From assembly GCF_003002025.1 (NCBI RefSeq), contig NZ_PVZB01000042.1:1-48239 (forward strand): a stretch of DNA of 48,239 bases. Reading direction: 5' to 3'. Each line of letters begins with the position of its first letter. Within the stretch, counting starts at the first letter, position 1. A program made the translations under genes and the position numbers. Source of the stretch: Paraburkholderia sp. BL25I1N1. GTDB lineage: Bacteria > Pseudomonadota > Gammaproteobacteria > Burkholderiales > Burkholderiaceae. Below are positions 8,582 through 17,758 of the stretch, piece by piece. The notes below the pieces were generated by a model. It made no database searches. It saw nothing but the letters and a program-made list of their open reading frames with translations, and was not told the DNA's origin.

Positions 8582-9874
8582 TTAGCCTACCCGTTTAAAA
8601 AACTCCAAGGCCCCACCCCAGTCGGTTCGTGAAGGCATCCAATTTTCAGATCCGGTCTCAAAAGCACTCTTAAACATCACCCACGCTACAGTGAGTTTTA
8701 GAACGGAGGACATCAGAATCCCGGTCGCGACGCCCACGACACCAAGCTGCAACCCGAGAAAATACGCGAATACCATCGCGGACAAACCGCCCACCAACTG
8801 GCGGATCGCCCCCTTATGCGGTTCGCCTACCGCACTGAATGCCTGAGAAACAATCAGGCTTCCTCCGGCCACACAGGAGTCCATAGACAGAATGCACAGC
8901 ACCTTGACAAATCGGGAAATCTCCACGTTCGCGATAAAGAACGACGACAGCATTACCGGAGCCAGGCAGCCCACCATTAGCACAGACAAAACCGTGATAT
9001 ATCGGAAATTAACCGCGGTTTGTGCCACCACTGCACTTCTAGATTTTCCGATTGCCTTTGCCAGAAGCACTTGACTCAACGAAATTGGGATCTGGCCGAC
9101 GCCTCGCGCAATTGCTCCGACGATCGTATAAACGCCCACCTCCCGCATTGGCATGGACAGTGCAATCAGCGCGATCTTATCCACCTGCCAAACCAGGATA
9201 TTCATTACATCGCCAATCCAGTACAGCGAGGCCAGGCGGCCCAGCTCGCGAACGTCCTTGCGGCCCACCACTCCTCTACTTTTGTATTCCTTGACGCAGA
9301 TGAGCATCGCATACGCACTGCTTACCAGCGATCCTGCGGCGTAGGCAGCGAGATAAGCTTGCGTTTCCACCACCGAAAAAAGACCGAAAACCAGAATTCC
9401 CAGTGCCGTCACTGCGGGCGACATCAATCGCGAGACACTAAATACATGGAACAGCTTTTCGGTTTGGCATGCTCCCGAAAACAGCGCGTAGAGGATCGTC
9501 GAATCGGTCAGAACGATTGTCCAAATTGTTACCAAATTTCTATCGGCCGAAATTTTGCTGGCGATATATGGCGCAACTTTCAGGCTTAGGAGCGTACCCG
9601 CACCAATGGAAAAAATGGCACAGACAATCAAACATCTAAAAAGACTTTCCGCGCGCTCGGGGAATCGTTGCGTCAGGTAAACGAAACCCAAATGAAGACC
9701 GAAGCAGCATATCGAAGCTAATAATGGCGGATAGGCCATGATCGCCGTAACTGCGCCGCGCGTGCTTAAACCGGCGAACAGTGACGTAAGGGCCACGTTC
9801 CCGAAATTCAGCCCCAATATCGCCACGTTCGATCCCAGCGCCTGGCGAAAGAGTGAGTTGAAGTGTCGCGTCAT
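8582..9874 (-). CDS. wzx: Lipid-linked repeat flippase, Wzx type
   Basis: A 430-residue polytopic membrane protein with about 12 hydrophobic segments and the organisation of the polysaccharide transporter (PST, MOP superfamily) proteins. It would move the undecaprenyl-diphosphate-linked repeat unit to the periplasmic face. The assignment rests on hydrophobicity, the N-terminal pattern (ALGSNVAILGLNFGNVALTSLFAGL) and its place next to the polymerase. The start overlaps the wzy stop by 4 bases. Sequence identity in this family is normally low, so the call is by fold and context. Confidence 0.82.
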   Translation of the reverse strand: MTRHFNSLFRQALGSNVAILGLNFGNVALTSLFAGLSTRGAVTAIMAYPPLLASICCFGLHLGFVYLTQRFPERAESLFRCLIVCAIFSIGAGTLLSLKVAPYIASKISADRNLVTIWTIVLTDSTILYALFSGACQTEKLFHVFSVSRLMSPAVTALGILVFGLFSVVETQAYLAAYAAGSLVSSAYAMLICVKEYKSRGVVGRKDVRELGRLASLYWIGDVMNILVWQVDKIALIALSMPMREVGVYTIVGAIARGVGQIPISLSQVLLAKAIGKSRSAVVAQTAVNFRYITVLSVLMVGCLAPVMLSSFFIANVEISRFVKVLCILSMDSCVAGGSLIVSQAFSAVGEPHKGAIRQLVGGLSAMVFAYFLGLQLGVVGVATGILMSSVLKLTVAWVMFKSAFETGSENWMPSRTDWGGALEFFKRVG

Positions 9875-11253
9875 ATCCGCACTCTCATTGAGTTCCCGGT
9901 AGCTATTCGTCTGGAACCGCGGTTAAACACCCACTCAATCAAGGCAACGAAAATCACCAGGAATAAGTACCGGTTGGTATAAAACACCGCCAACACCGGG
10001 TCACCGTTTCTAAATAAAAACCAGCAATACATGATAAAAATCATGTAAGCGCTCAGGAAACTCCAGTTTTTTCGCGTTCTGCTCTTCAGCCATCGATCAA
10101 CCCGGCCGATAAGGTATCCGAGCGCAATCCCATATGGAATCAGGCCAAGCCACCCGAACACGAGAAAGGCGTAACCAAAAATCGTCGGCGGAATTCCCCA
10201 GCCCGAAATTCCCATCGATCGCTCAACCAGAATGTGGTCTAGCGGGACATATGAGTCGAACGGCATGAACGGCGAGACAAGCGCCGTGACGTGAAGCCAA
10301 CCATAATCGTAATCAGTCAACGCGATGCCCTTCTGGTACACATTCATGATCTGATCGAGTACCCAGAATTCGGACGTGTCGAGTAAAGCCAAAGGAACGG
10401 CGGCAGCGTCGCCAGGCTGAAATCCGGATCTGACGAGAAACAGCAGGAAGAGCATTCCCGCCGCTGCGAAGCCGATTAGTGCGAGCCTTTGCAGTCTAAC
10501 CACGGACTTCCTTGCAACCAGCGTGACGATAATCGCCATCAATACGTCGAACGCATACTCGCGCTTGATGAAGCAGACCGCCATCACCAGCGAACTCCCG
10601 CACAAAACGGAATAGAAAATCACCATTTTTCTAGATTTCTCGAGCGCAAACAGCGCTGCACTTACGATAGCGAATCCCGAAATCAGCGTGTAAATCGACC
10701 CGTTCTTGCTCGCGGAACCCACCTCGTCCTGAGTCGCCGCGAAATAAGTCTCCGCGTTGTAATTGGCGATCAGTCCCTCCACCCCACCGACAGCCTTTAA
10801 ATAGCTGACAAAGAACAGGATGGAACAGGCAATCATGAATAGACTGAGGATGACCGCCAGCTTCGAACCCTTTGCCGGTGCACCAAGGGGAACGCTATCT
10901 GTCCCACTAAGCTTGGTCCCAGACAAAAACGCGTAGACAAATAGAACTGTTCCAATGATCCATTGGTTGTCGTCACTGAGATCGAAACCCGAAAATTTGT
11001 CGATCGCACCCAGCAAAACCAGGGCGGCGCGCGGCAGCACGTAAAGACTAAATACAATGAGCATCACAAACGCCGGTCCGGCGAGATTCTTCTTGGTCGC
11101 CTCCAATAGCGAACACGCGATCGTCACCAAACAAATGATTCCGAAAACGGGATAAATCTGAGCCCCAAGCGCGGCAAAAAGCGCGCTCAAGCCCAATAGC
11201 AAATTTAAGGGGAGTGCCCTTCGCGGTGTCGAATATGTTCCAAAGGTTGCCAT
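9871..11253 (-). CDS. wzy: Oligosaccharide repeat-unit polymerase, Wzy type
   Basis: A 460-residue protein with about ten to twelve membrane segments and a large periplasmic loop in the second half (residues ~290-370, LDTSEFWVLDQIMNVYQKG...). This is the usual form of Wzy/O-antigen polymerase proteins, which join repeat units in the periplasm. It lies between a GT2 gene (9-base gap) and wzx (4-base overlap). Wzy proteins share little sequence, so identification rests on topology and context. A different integral membrane role is less likely. Confidence 0.75.
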   Translation of the reverse strand: MATFGTYSTPRRALPLNLLLGLSALFAALGAQIYPVFGIICLVTIACSLLEATKKNLAGPAFVMLIVFSLYVLPRAALVLLGAIDKFSGFDLSDDNQWIIGTVLFVYAFLSGTKLSGTDSVPLGAPAKGSKLAVILSLFMIACSILFFVSYLKAVGGVEGLIANYNAETYFAATQDEVGSASKNGSIYTLISGFAIVSAALFALEKSRKMVIFYSVLCGSSLVMAVCFIKREYAFDVLMAIIVTLVARKSVVRLQRLALIGFAAAGMLFLLFLVRSGFQPGDAAAVPLALLDTSEFWVLDQIMNVYQKGIALTDYDYGWLHVTALVSPFMPFDSYVPLDHILVERSMGISGWGIPPTIFGYAFLVFGWLGLIPYGIALGYLIGRVDRWLKSRTRKNWSFLSAYMIFIMYCWFLFRNGDPVLAVFYTNRYLFLVIFVALIEWVFNRGSRRIATGNSMRVRI

Positions 11254-11262
11254 AGCGGTTCG

Positions 11263-12198
11263 TCAGCCGGGACGCCGAAGTTGACCTGACAGGCCATGTG
11301 CCACCCCGGTCGCAATCGCTACGGCTCCTGCGTAATTTCCCCTTATGACACGGCGAGCGAGCCTGCCCGACAAGGAGACGAGTAGCGGAACGACCCAGTG
11401 ATATTTGAAGTGGCTTCTAAGGAAAATGACCGAGCCGCGAGAAAAGAAGTAGTCAAATCGAGGGCTTCCTTTGCCGACTGTGTTCGACTCCGCATGCATG
11501 ACGATCGACTTGTCGGCAAAGGAAATCGACCAGCTCTTTTTCGTCAACCGGAAACAGTAATCAGCGTCTTCCCAGTAGAGAAAGTACTTCTCTGAGAGCG
11601 GCCCGATGTCCTCGTACGCATCCCGGCGAATCAGACAACTTGCCCCACACAGGTAGTCCAGCTTTGTGTCGGCCGTAAAATTTTCAACGTGCATCGATCG
11701 ACCGGTAATACGGTTGATTACTCCGCCGCCGGCACAGATAGTCTTTTCGACATCGTGCAGATGGACAATCCGCGATCCGACCGCGCCTATGGCATCACTC
11801 TGTTCTGCGACCGACACGAGCTCCGACAGCGTGTCTTTGCGAACGATGGTGTCGTTGTTCAGCAACCAGAAGTATTTGACCGCCGAGTCCCGCAACGCAT
11901 TCATCGCCAGATTGCATGCAGCGGCGAAGCCGTCGTTGGAATCCGAGTGTATAGCCTTGACCGACGGTTCAAGCTCCATGAATCGTTCATAGGAGCCGTC
12001 GCCCGAACAATTGTCTACAACGACTATGGAATAAGAGCCATAATCGAGTTGTTCAAGCGATTCGATACAGCGCAACGTATCCTTGGCGTTTTTATAATTC
12101 ACAAGGACCACAGCGACGTGATGAGCGTCGGCCAACGTGCTCGACGGAGGACTTTTTCCGTCGTGACGACGCGTGCTGATTGACGAGATCTTGTTCAT
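11263..12198 (-). CDS. Family 2 glycosyltransferase, rhamnosyltransferase-like
   Basis: A 311-residue GT-A enzyme of the WbbL/rhamnosyltransferase type. Seen: VAVVLVNYKNAKDTLRCIESL, VVVDNCSGDGS, the metal-binding region WLLNNDTIV, GASCLIRRDAYEDIGPL and the acid motif FLYWEDADYCFRL. A short C-terminal hydrophobic patch (VVPLLVSLSGRLARR) may hold it at the membrane. Because dTDP-rhamnose genes lie nearby, rhamnose is a reasonable donor, but this is inferred. The ATG overlaps the wzc TGA by 4 bases. Confidence 0.85.
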   Translation of the reverse strand: MNKISSISTRRHDGKSPPSSTLADAHHVAVVLVNYKNAKDTLRCIESLEQLDYGSYSIVVVDNCSGDGSYERFMELEPSVKAIHSDSNDGFAAACNLAMNALRDSAVKYFWLLNNDTIVRKDTLSELVSVAEQSDAIGAVGSRIVHLHDVEKTICAGGGVINRITGRSMHVENFTADTKLDYLCGASCLIRRDAYEDIGPLSEKYFLYWEDADYCFRLTKKSWSISFADKSIVMHAESNTVGKGSPRFDYFFSRGSVIFLRSHFKYHWVVPLLVSLSGRLARRVIRGNYAGAVAIATGVAHGLSGQLRRPG

Positions 12199-14435
12199 TT
12201 CGTTAGTTGACCGTATTCATACGCGTAGTACCGCCCATATCTGCGACCGTAGCCGAGCGCGGTGCGAGGCAGATCGTTAAGCAATGCGCCCTTCAGTGCA
12301 ACCCCGCCGTGCTGCAGTCGCCGAACGGACTCAATGATTTCATGCAGCGGATGCTGCGCATAACGCAACGCCAAAAGTGTTGTCCCGGCATGCTTTCCGA
12401 TAATCGCGGCATCCGTCACAGCGAGGACTGGCGGACTGTCCACGATCACTAGGTCGTATGAAGTACGCAGTTTCTCCAGCATTTCCCCGAATCTCGCGTT
12501 GGTCAGCAACTCGGACGGATTCGGCGGCACGGTTCCGGTCGAAATGAAATCGAGCCCCGGAAGAACGTCCCGCTGAATAACTTCGTCCAGACTGATCTCG
12601 CCCAATATGCAGTCACTCACTCCTGGTTCCCGTGCCAAACCAAAGCAATCGTGCACGTGTCCACGACGCAGGTCACAATCTATTAACAACACCTTCTTAC
12701 CGGAGGATGCCAGTATCGTTGCGAGGTTGGCGACAATGAACGATTTGCCCACGCTAGGGCTCGGACTCGTGACCATGGCGACATTGTTCTCAGCTTCGAG
12801 CATGGCGAATTGAATTGCCGTTCTCAGGCTGCGCAAACTTTCGACTGTCGTATCCGCGGGATTCTGGTGAGCAAGGATATGAAAGCCTTTTACGCGCTGA
12901 CGAACCGCATCGTCCAGCGCGCGTTGCTCTTCGCTGTGTGGAATCGTTGCAAAGATGGGCAAACCAGTAGCGCGCTCAATCGCATCACCACTCTCAACGC
13001 CACCAAAGAACGCTTTCCGCACAAACGCGCTCGTCACGCCGAAAATGGCGCCCAACACAACACCCATTGCGATCACTAAAGCCTTCTTCGGCTTGATCGG
13101 CTCTTCCGAATCCTGTGCAAAATCGACCACGCGCACGTTGCCGACTTTGCCCGCCTTCAAGACACGGAGCTGCTGTGCACTATTCAGAAGGCCCGTGTAG
13201 AGATCCGTATCGACAGCAACATCGCGCATAAGACGCAAAGCGCCCTGCTCCAGGTTGGGCAAGCGGGAGATTCTGCCGCCGAGCGACTCAGTTTGACCCT
13301 TTGCGGACGCAATCTGCTTATCGAGCGCAACGACACTCGGATGCTCCTCCGTGAAACGCTGCCTCAACTCGAGCCGTCTTTGCTGCAACTCGAGAAGGGC
13401 GGTGTTCGAATCCACGGATTGTTGCAATATGAGCTTCGCTTCTTCACTCAGATTGACAGTGCCTTTCTCATTTCTAAAACGGTTGTACTTGGCCTCCGCA
13501 TCGTCAAGCTGGCTCTTCAACTGAGGGAGCTGGCGGTCGAGAAACTCGATGGTTTGTTGTGCTTCCGCCGATTTCAACGCAACGTTTTGCGTCACGTACT
13601 CGTTAGCGACCGCATCCAAAATACTTTTGGTCTTCTTTGGATCCGGTCCGTTCAGGGTGACGCTGAGGATACCGGACTGCTTGCCCTTTTCTTCTATCTT
13701 GAGATCGTCCTGAAGATCCTCCACCGCCTGAAGTTCGGAACTGCGCTTGAGAATGAACTCAGTTCCTGGACGAGCAGCCAGCCTCGCTACGAGCAGCGTG
13801 ACTTCACCGTCGTCGACCCGGCCTCTGGCGACACGATTCAACTTTCCTTCGAGCACGAAGTCGCCCGAACTCTTCAATATGTAAGAGTCACGACCGGTAG
13901 TTACCAGCGTGAATTTTCGCTTCCAGTATGTTTTTGGAACGTCGAATTGATTGACCTGAATGCTCTCACCGCCCCAGGCAAAGCGGTTCAGACCGAGAAA
14001 TGACGGCGCGATTTCGGCCGGCTCGGGCCCCGACATCCTGCTCTCGTAGCGATTGCTCACCCATCCGCCAATGATCGGAAAATGCCTGGGCGTGGCGTCG
14101 ATAAAGAGCTTCAAACTCGAAACCGCGGACCCAACCACAAGTCGTGATCGCAGAAGTTCGATCTCCGCGGTGGTTGCAGATTTGGCGTCCAGGAGTGGCG
14201 CGAGATCGCCAAGCAGATTCTTTTCGGAGAGGTCGGATTCTTCGACCTGAATCAGAATATTAGCTTCGTAGATGGGGCGAGCGCCGAAGGCGTAGATGAC
14301 GCTGAGCGAGACCACAAACGCCATGATTCCCGCAATGAGCCACCGCCCTTCGTATATCAACGAAAGGTAATCGGCAAACGAAACGTCGTCATCGGCACTG
14401 GTAGCGTCAAGCGACGCAGGTAGATTAGCAGCCAT
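12195..14435 (-). CDS. wzc: Polysaccharide co-polymerase / tyrosine autokinase (Wzc, BceF type)
   Basis: A 746-residue inner-membrane protein that sets chain length and drives export by cycles of tyrosine phosphorylation. Layout: membrane segment 33-50, Wzz-type periplasmic domain with coiled coil about 290-360, second membrane segment 452-472, then the cytoplasmic BY-kinase. Walker A is at 557-565 (K564), Walker A' LLIDCDLRR at 583-591, Walker B at 661-668 (D666). The tail carries six clustered tyrosines (729, 733, 736, 737, 739, 741), the expected autophosphorylation sites. It lies 13 bases after wzb, its likely phosphatase partner. AGGT sits close before the ATG. All functional parts appear intact. 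Confidence 0.95.
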   Translation of the reverse strand: MAANLPASLDATSADDDVSFADYLSLIYEGRWLIAGIMAFVVSLSVIYAFGARPIYEANILIQVEESDLSEKNLLGDLAPLLDAKSATTAEIELLRSRLVVGSAVSSLKLFIDATPRHFPIIGGWVSNRYESRMSGPEPAEIAPSFLGLNRFAWGGESIQVNQFDVPKTYWKRKFTLVTTGRDSYILKSSGDFVLEGKLNRVARGRVDDGEVTLLVARLAARPGTEFILKRSSELQAVEDLQDDLKIEEKGKQSGILSVTLNGPDPKKTKSILDAVANEYVTQNVALKSAEAQQTIEFLDRQLPQLKSQLDDAEAKYNRFRNEKGTVNLSEEAKLILQQSVDSNTALLELQQRRLELRQRFTEEHPSVVALDKQIASAKGQTESLGGRISRLPNLEQGALRLMRDVAVDTDLYTGLLNSAQQLRVLKAGKVGNVRVVDFAQDSEEPIKPKKALVIAMGVVLGAIFGVTSAFVRKAFFGGVESGDAIERATGLPIFATIPHSEEQRALDDAVRQRVKGFHILAHQNPADTTVESLRSLRTAIQFAMLEAENNVAMVTSPSPSVGKSFIVANLATILASSGKKVLLIDCDLRRGHVHDCFGLAREPGVSDCILGEISLDEVIQRDVLPGLDFISTGTVPPNPSELLTNARFGEMLEKLRTSYDLVIVDSPPVLAVTDAAIIGKHAGTTLLALRYAQHPLHEIIESVRRLQHGGVALKGALLNDLPRTALGYGRRYGRYYAYEYGQLTK

Positions 14436-14448
14436 TTGTTACCTATAT

Positions 14449-14892
14449 TTATACGTTCAATTCTTCCAGCGCGTAAGACCAACGCCTCAAGCCGGTTTCG
14501 ATCGACGCAAACGCATTCTCAAACTCAGCTTTGCCTTTCTGGTAAGGGTCAGCCACGTCGAATTGTTGGAAATGGCCCACTCGATACGTTCGGCCTGTTG
14601 CGAACCTGTAGGTGTCCTCAACCCTCTTCTTCTGGTCGGCGGACATGACCAGAATCATGTCCGCAGCCTTAACCATGGACCAACTTAGTTGTCGGGCCAC
14701 GTGCATCTCCAGACAGAGCCCTCGTTCTGTCATAACCGACACGGCAAACGGATCGGCCTTTCTTCCAATCAGCGCGTTCAATCCCGCGGAGCTAACATGG
14801 AGTTGTGGAAACAGATCATTAGCCAGCGCCTCGGCCATAGGGCTTCGGCAGATATTCCCCTCGCAGACAATCAGAATGGAATTGACGCTCAT
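14449..14892 (-). CDS. wzb: Low-molecular-weight protein tyrosine phosphatase (Wzb, BceD type)
   Basis: A 147-residue cytoplasmic phosphatase that removes phosphate from the Wzc tyrosine tail. The P-loop is C10-E-G-N-I-C15-R16-S17, with nucleophile C10, and the general acid is D115 in the DPYQ segment, both in the family's usual places. Its ATG overlaps the wza stop (ATGA). Length and motif order match the LMW-PTP family closely. Confidence 0.95.
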   Translation of the reverse strand: MSVNSILIVCEGNICRSPMAEALANDLFPQLHVSSAGLNALIGRKADPFAVSVMTERGLCLEMHVARQLSWSMVKAADMILVMSADQKKRVEDTYRFATGRTYRVGHFQQFDVADPYQKGKAEFENAFASIETGLRRWSYALEELNV

Positions 14893-16067
14893 TTCGTCAC
14901 AATTGCAGTGGTTAGACCGGCGTTGATCGCTGGCAAGAGCAGGCTCAGAACACGGCTGAATCGGACAAGCCCGCTCCCATCCACATACACCACGTCCTTC
15001 GGATGCAAGTGGAACTCGTTCGCCAGAATCATTGATACGGGCGAGCGGGCGTCCAGGTGGAAGACTTCGGGCTTTGCACCTCCGGAACTGCGTATTACGT
15101 AGAGTTGCGCTGCGTCGGCAGAATTCGCGTTGATACTTCCCGCCTGAGCCAGAGCTTCACTAAGCGTCAGCGCGCCGTTTCTCGACGGATAGGCAGTAGA
15201 CGGTTTATTTACTTCGCCCATGACATAGACGCCGCTTTCGTCTCGCGAGACGACTCGCAGCAGATCACCGTTCTGCATCAAGATCTTTGAAGGGTTCTCT
15301 CCGCGAGCAAGCATCCTCGCGAGATCTATCGGATAGGAGACACCGTCGCGCACCAATAGCAATCGGCTCTGGTCAGCGCTGTCAGCGAGTCCACCTGCTC
15401 GAGTGATCGCCTCGTAGAGCGTCATCGGAATGTCGGTTATGGATACGGCTCCCGGATTCCTGACCTGGCCGTCGACGTAGACCTCTTTGGCACGGTAGGA
15501 CGCAACCCTGACCGTGACCTGTGGATTCTCGAAGACTCGCCTCAAGGCGGCGGCAATGCGATCCTGGGCCTCCCCAACTTGAAGGCCGCGGACAGCAATC
15601 TTTCCAGCGTACGGAAACCGAACCGTACCGTCTTTTTCGATAACGAAACCGGCTGCCGGATCCGTACTGCGTTGTACGTTTGTCTGGGTCTGCTGCATGC
15701 CCTGTGCAACTGCAAGTTCAGGATGATCCCAAACCGTAATCTGCAGTACGTCGCCTACTCCAAGCGTATATCCGGAGGTGTATGCGAAAAGCTTGTTGCT
15801 TTCAACCGCGGTCGGTTGCCCCACTTCATCTCGCATCGTCCTGATCAATGCGGTATTGATGTCGACTATCGGAACCTGAAGATCGACTGGCGGAGTCTGC
15901 GCGTCGCCACTAGTCAGCGGTAACGTTGCAGGTGTCGTCATTCGCATTCCAGGAGCGACCGAGCAGGCCGACAGAATTACGCTTGCAGCTACTCCGGCCA
16001 GCAATTGAAAACCGCGACGGCAATCAGTTCCTTTACAGCCAACGGCCCACTTCCACAATAATGCCAT
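14889..16067 (-). CDS. wza: Outer-membrane polysaccharide export lipoprotein (Wza, BceE type)
   Basis: A 392-residue outer-membrane export channel protein. The start is set at the ATG at 16067, which has AAGGA 7 bases upstream and gives a normal lipoprotein signal with lipobox L-S-A-C35. The frame is open for 36 more codons but those give no signal sequence. The poly_export domain follows (TSGYTLGVGDVLQITVWDHPEL), then SLBB-type repeats (VYVDGQVRNPGAVSITDIPMT; GVYVMGEVNKPSTAYP). The C-terminus ends in a hydrophobic segment typical of the membrane-spanning helix of Wza. A 260-base gap separates it from wcaJ, which could hold an internal promoter. Confidence 0.94.
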   Translation of the reverse strand: MALLWKWAVGCKGTDCRRGFQLLAGVAASVILSACSVAPGMRMTTPATLPLTSGDAQTPPVDLQVPIVDINTALIRTMRDEVGQPTAVESNKLFAYTSGYTLGVGDVLQITVWDHPELAVAQGMQQTQTNVQRSTDPAAGFVIEKDGTVRFPYAGKIAVRGLQVGEAQDRIAAALRRVFENPQVTVRVASYRAKEVYVDGQVRNPGAVSITDIPMTLYEAITRAGGLADSADQSRLLLVRDGVSYPIDLARMLARGENPSKILMQNGDLLRVVSRDESGVYVMGEVNKPSTAYPSRNGALTLSEALAQAGSINANSADAAQLYVIRSSGGAKPEVFHLDARSPVSMILANEFHLHPKDVVYVDGSGLVRFSRVLSLLLPAINAGLTTAIVTK

Positions 16068-16327
16068 CAGATAATCCTTCAAATGCTTTTCATTGATTTC
16101 GAATTCGGCGGCAGCGTCAATTGCAACAAATCGCACGATCTCCCCGTGAATCGTGTATGAAAATGCGTTGCCCATTTCCGCCTGCGGTTCGATTGACCGG
16201 TAGATTTCCGCACAATCGACACGGTAACCGTGCCGAGGGTCCGCACACGCCCGGCGGCTAATGCTTCTGTGCGCCGACTGAGGATCACGCGCGGACTTAT
16301 ATGGAACCTGCTCGGGTTGCTGATTCG

Positions 16328-17758
16328 TTAATAGGCGTTGCTGCTCACCAGTCCCTTAACCATCGTCGCAATCACAATTCGCATGTCCAATCCAAATGAC
16401 CAGTTCTGCAGGTAATAGAGATCATGTTCGACGCGCTTCTGCATCTTCTCAAGTCGATCCGTCTCCCCCCGGAACCCGTTTATCTGCGCCCAACCGGTAA
16501 TGCCAGGTTTAATCCGATAACGATGGATATAACCATCAACAACCTTTTGATATATTTCGTCATGCTCAATCGCATGCGGCCGTGGCCCAACCACCGACAT
16601 GTCGCCGCGGAGCACATTAAAAAACTGCGGCAGTTCATCGAGACTTGTCTTGCGCAGGAGCGCGCCTGCTCGCGTGATGCGTGGATCGCCCTTGGTCGCC
16701 TGAGTGACCACGCCAGCTTTCTCGGCATGAGCACGCATAGTCCGGAACTTATAGATCCGGAACACCTGCCCATCTGCACCCTTCCGATACTGCGTAAAGA
16801 AAACCGGACCGCGCGACGAGCACTTCACCGTGATCGCGATTACCAGCAGCAACGGCGTCAACGCGAGCAGCGCCAGCGCCGCGAACAACCGGTCGAAGAT
16901 CTCTTTCTGCACCATTGCCCGTGCGGGCAGTGGCGACGCAACCAAGCTGATTGCCGGCGCGCCGATCAGATCCACCACGCCCGCGTCGAACAACGCCATG
17001 CTGCGCACATCCGGGATGAAGCGGATGTTCACGAGGTCGTCGCGGAATTCGTTCACGAAACGTAGCATGGTCTGCGCTTCCGACAATGGCAACGCCAACC
17101 AGATTTCCTGAATCCCGCTCTTTCGTACGTGTTCGGAGAACTTACCGAAGTCCTCAAAAGTGGGAATGCCTTTGGGTGCGAAAACTTCCCCCGCGCCAAC
17201 CTCGAATAGAGCCGACATGCGGAAGCCGCTCGCGGGTGCGGCCAGCACCTTGCTCACGACTTCCCTGCAATGAACTCCGCCGCCAACTACGGCGACGTTG
17301 CGCAAATTCATACCAACGTAGCGCACGCTACGCAGCACCGTATGCAGCAACAGACGCGATCCGATCAAGCCACCCGCGCTAGTAGCGGTCCAATAAATGA
17401 ACCAGAGGCGTGAGATCATATCCGTGCGATGCACGGAGAACATCAGCACGAGCCCGCCCGCCTGGACCAGCAGCCACGCCAACGAAACCTGCCCGCTCAG
17501 ACGCAACAACGAGCGACCGCGCCATGATTCATAGAGGCCGAATACCGGAAACGAGACCAGAGCAAGCGCGACCGAAAACGTGATGAATGCGCCATCCACC
17601 CGAGTCTGCGCCAGATCCTCAAAGCGAATGTTCGATGCCAGAAGCGCACCGGCCACGATGACAATCACGTCGACAAGCCGCGCCAGTAACCCTTGTATTC
17701 CGAGCATGTTGCGATTTCCCCGCCAGAAGATGGACAACGTGTTGCGCCAAAGCGTCAC
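16328..17758 (-). CDS. wcaJ: Undecaprenyl-phosphate glucose phosphotransferase (WcaJ type)
   Basis: A 476-residue polyprenyl-phosphate hexose-1-phosphate transferase that starts each EPS repeat by placing a sugar phosphate, probably glucose, on undecaprenyl phosphate. Four N-terminal membrane segments (about 24-130) are followed by a CoA-binding-like domain (VAVVGGGVHCREVV, 155-168), a membrane hairpin near 291-312 and the catalytic domain with KFRTM (337-341), DELPQFFNVLRGDMSVVGPRP (374-394) and KPGITGWAQ (417-425). The GTG at 17758 overlaps the manC stop (GTGA). An ATG at 17707 (residue 18) preceded by GGGGA is an equally good start. Confidence 0.94.
   Translation of the reverse strand: MTLWRNTLSIFWRGNRNMLGIQGLLARLVDVIVIVAGALLASNIRFEDLAQTRVDGAFITFSVALALVSFPVFGLYESWRGRSLLRLSGQVSLAWLLVQAGGLVLMFSVHRTDMISRLWFIYWTATSAGGLIGSRLLLHTVLRSVRYVGMNLRNVAVVGGGVHCREVVSKVLAAPASGFRMSALFEVGAGEVFAPKGIPTFEDFGKFSEHVRKSGIQEIWLALPLSEAQTMLRFVNEFRDDLVNIRFIPDVRSMALFDAGVVDLIGAPAISLVASPLPARAMVQKEIFDRLFAALALLALTPLLLVIAITVKCSSRGPVFFTQYRKGADGQVFRIYKFRTMRAHAEKAGVVTQATKGDPRITRAGALLRKTSLDELPQFFNVLRGDMSVVGPRPHAIEHDEIYQKVVDGYIHRYRIKPGITGWAQINGFRGETDRLEKMQKRVEHDLYYLQNWSFGLDMRIVIATMVKGLVSSNAY

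Noticed and set aside
13401..13420. Possible tRNA T-arm-like GTTCGAATCC
   Set aside because: It lies inside wzc, and no acceptor stem or anticodon arm can be built around it. No tRNA or rRNA was found in the window.
13293..14003. 236-codon + strand frame
   Set aside because: It is antisense to the well-supported wzc and has no features of its own.
16068..16175. Longer Wza starting at 16175
   Set aside because: The extension would bury the lipoprotein signal. The ATG at 16067 has AAGGA and a normal signal.
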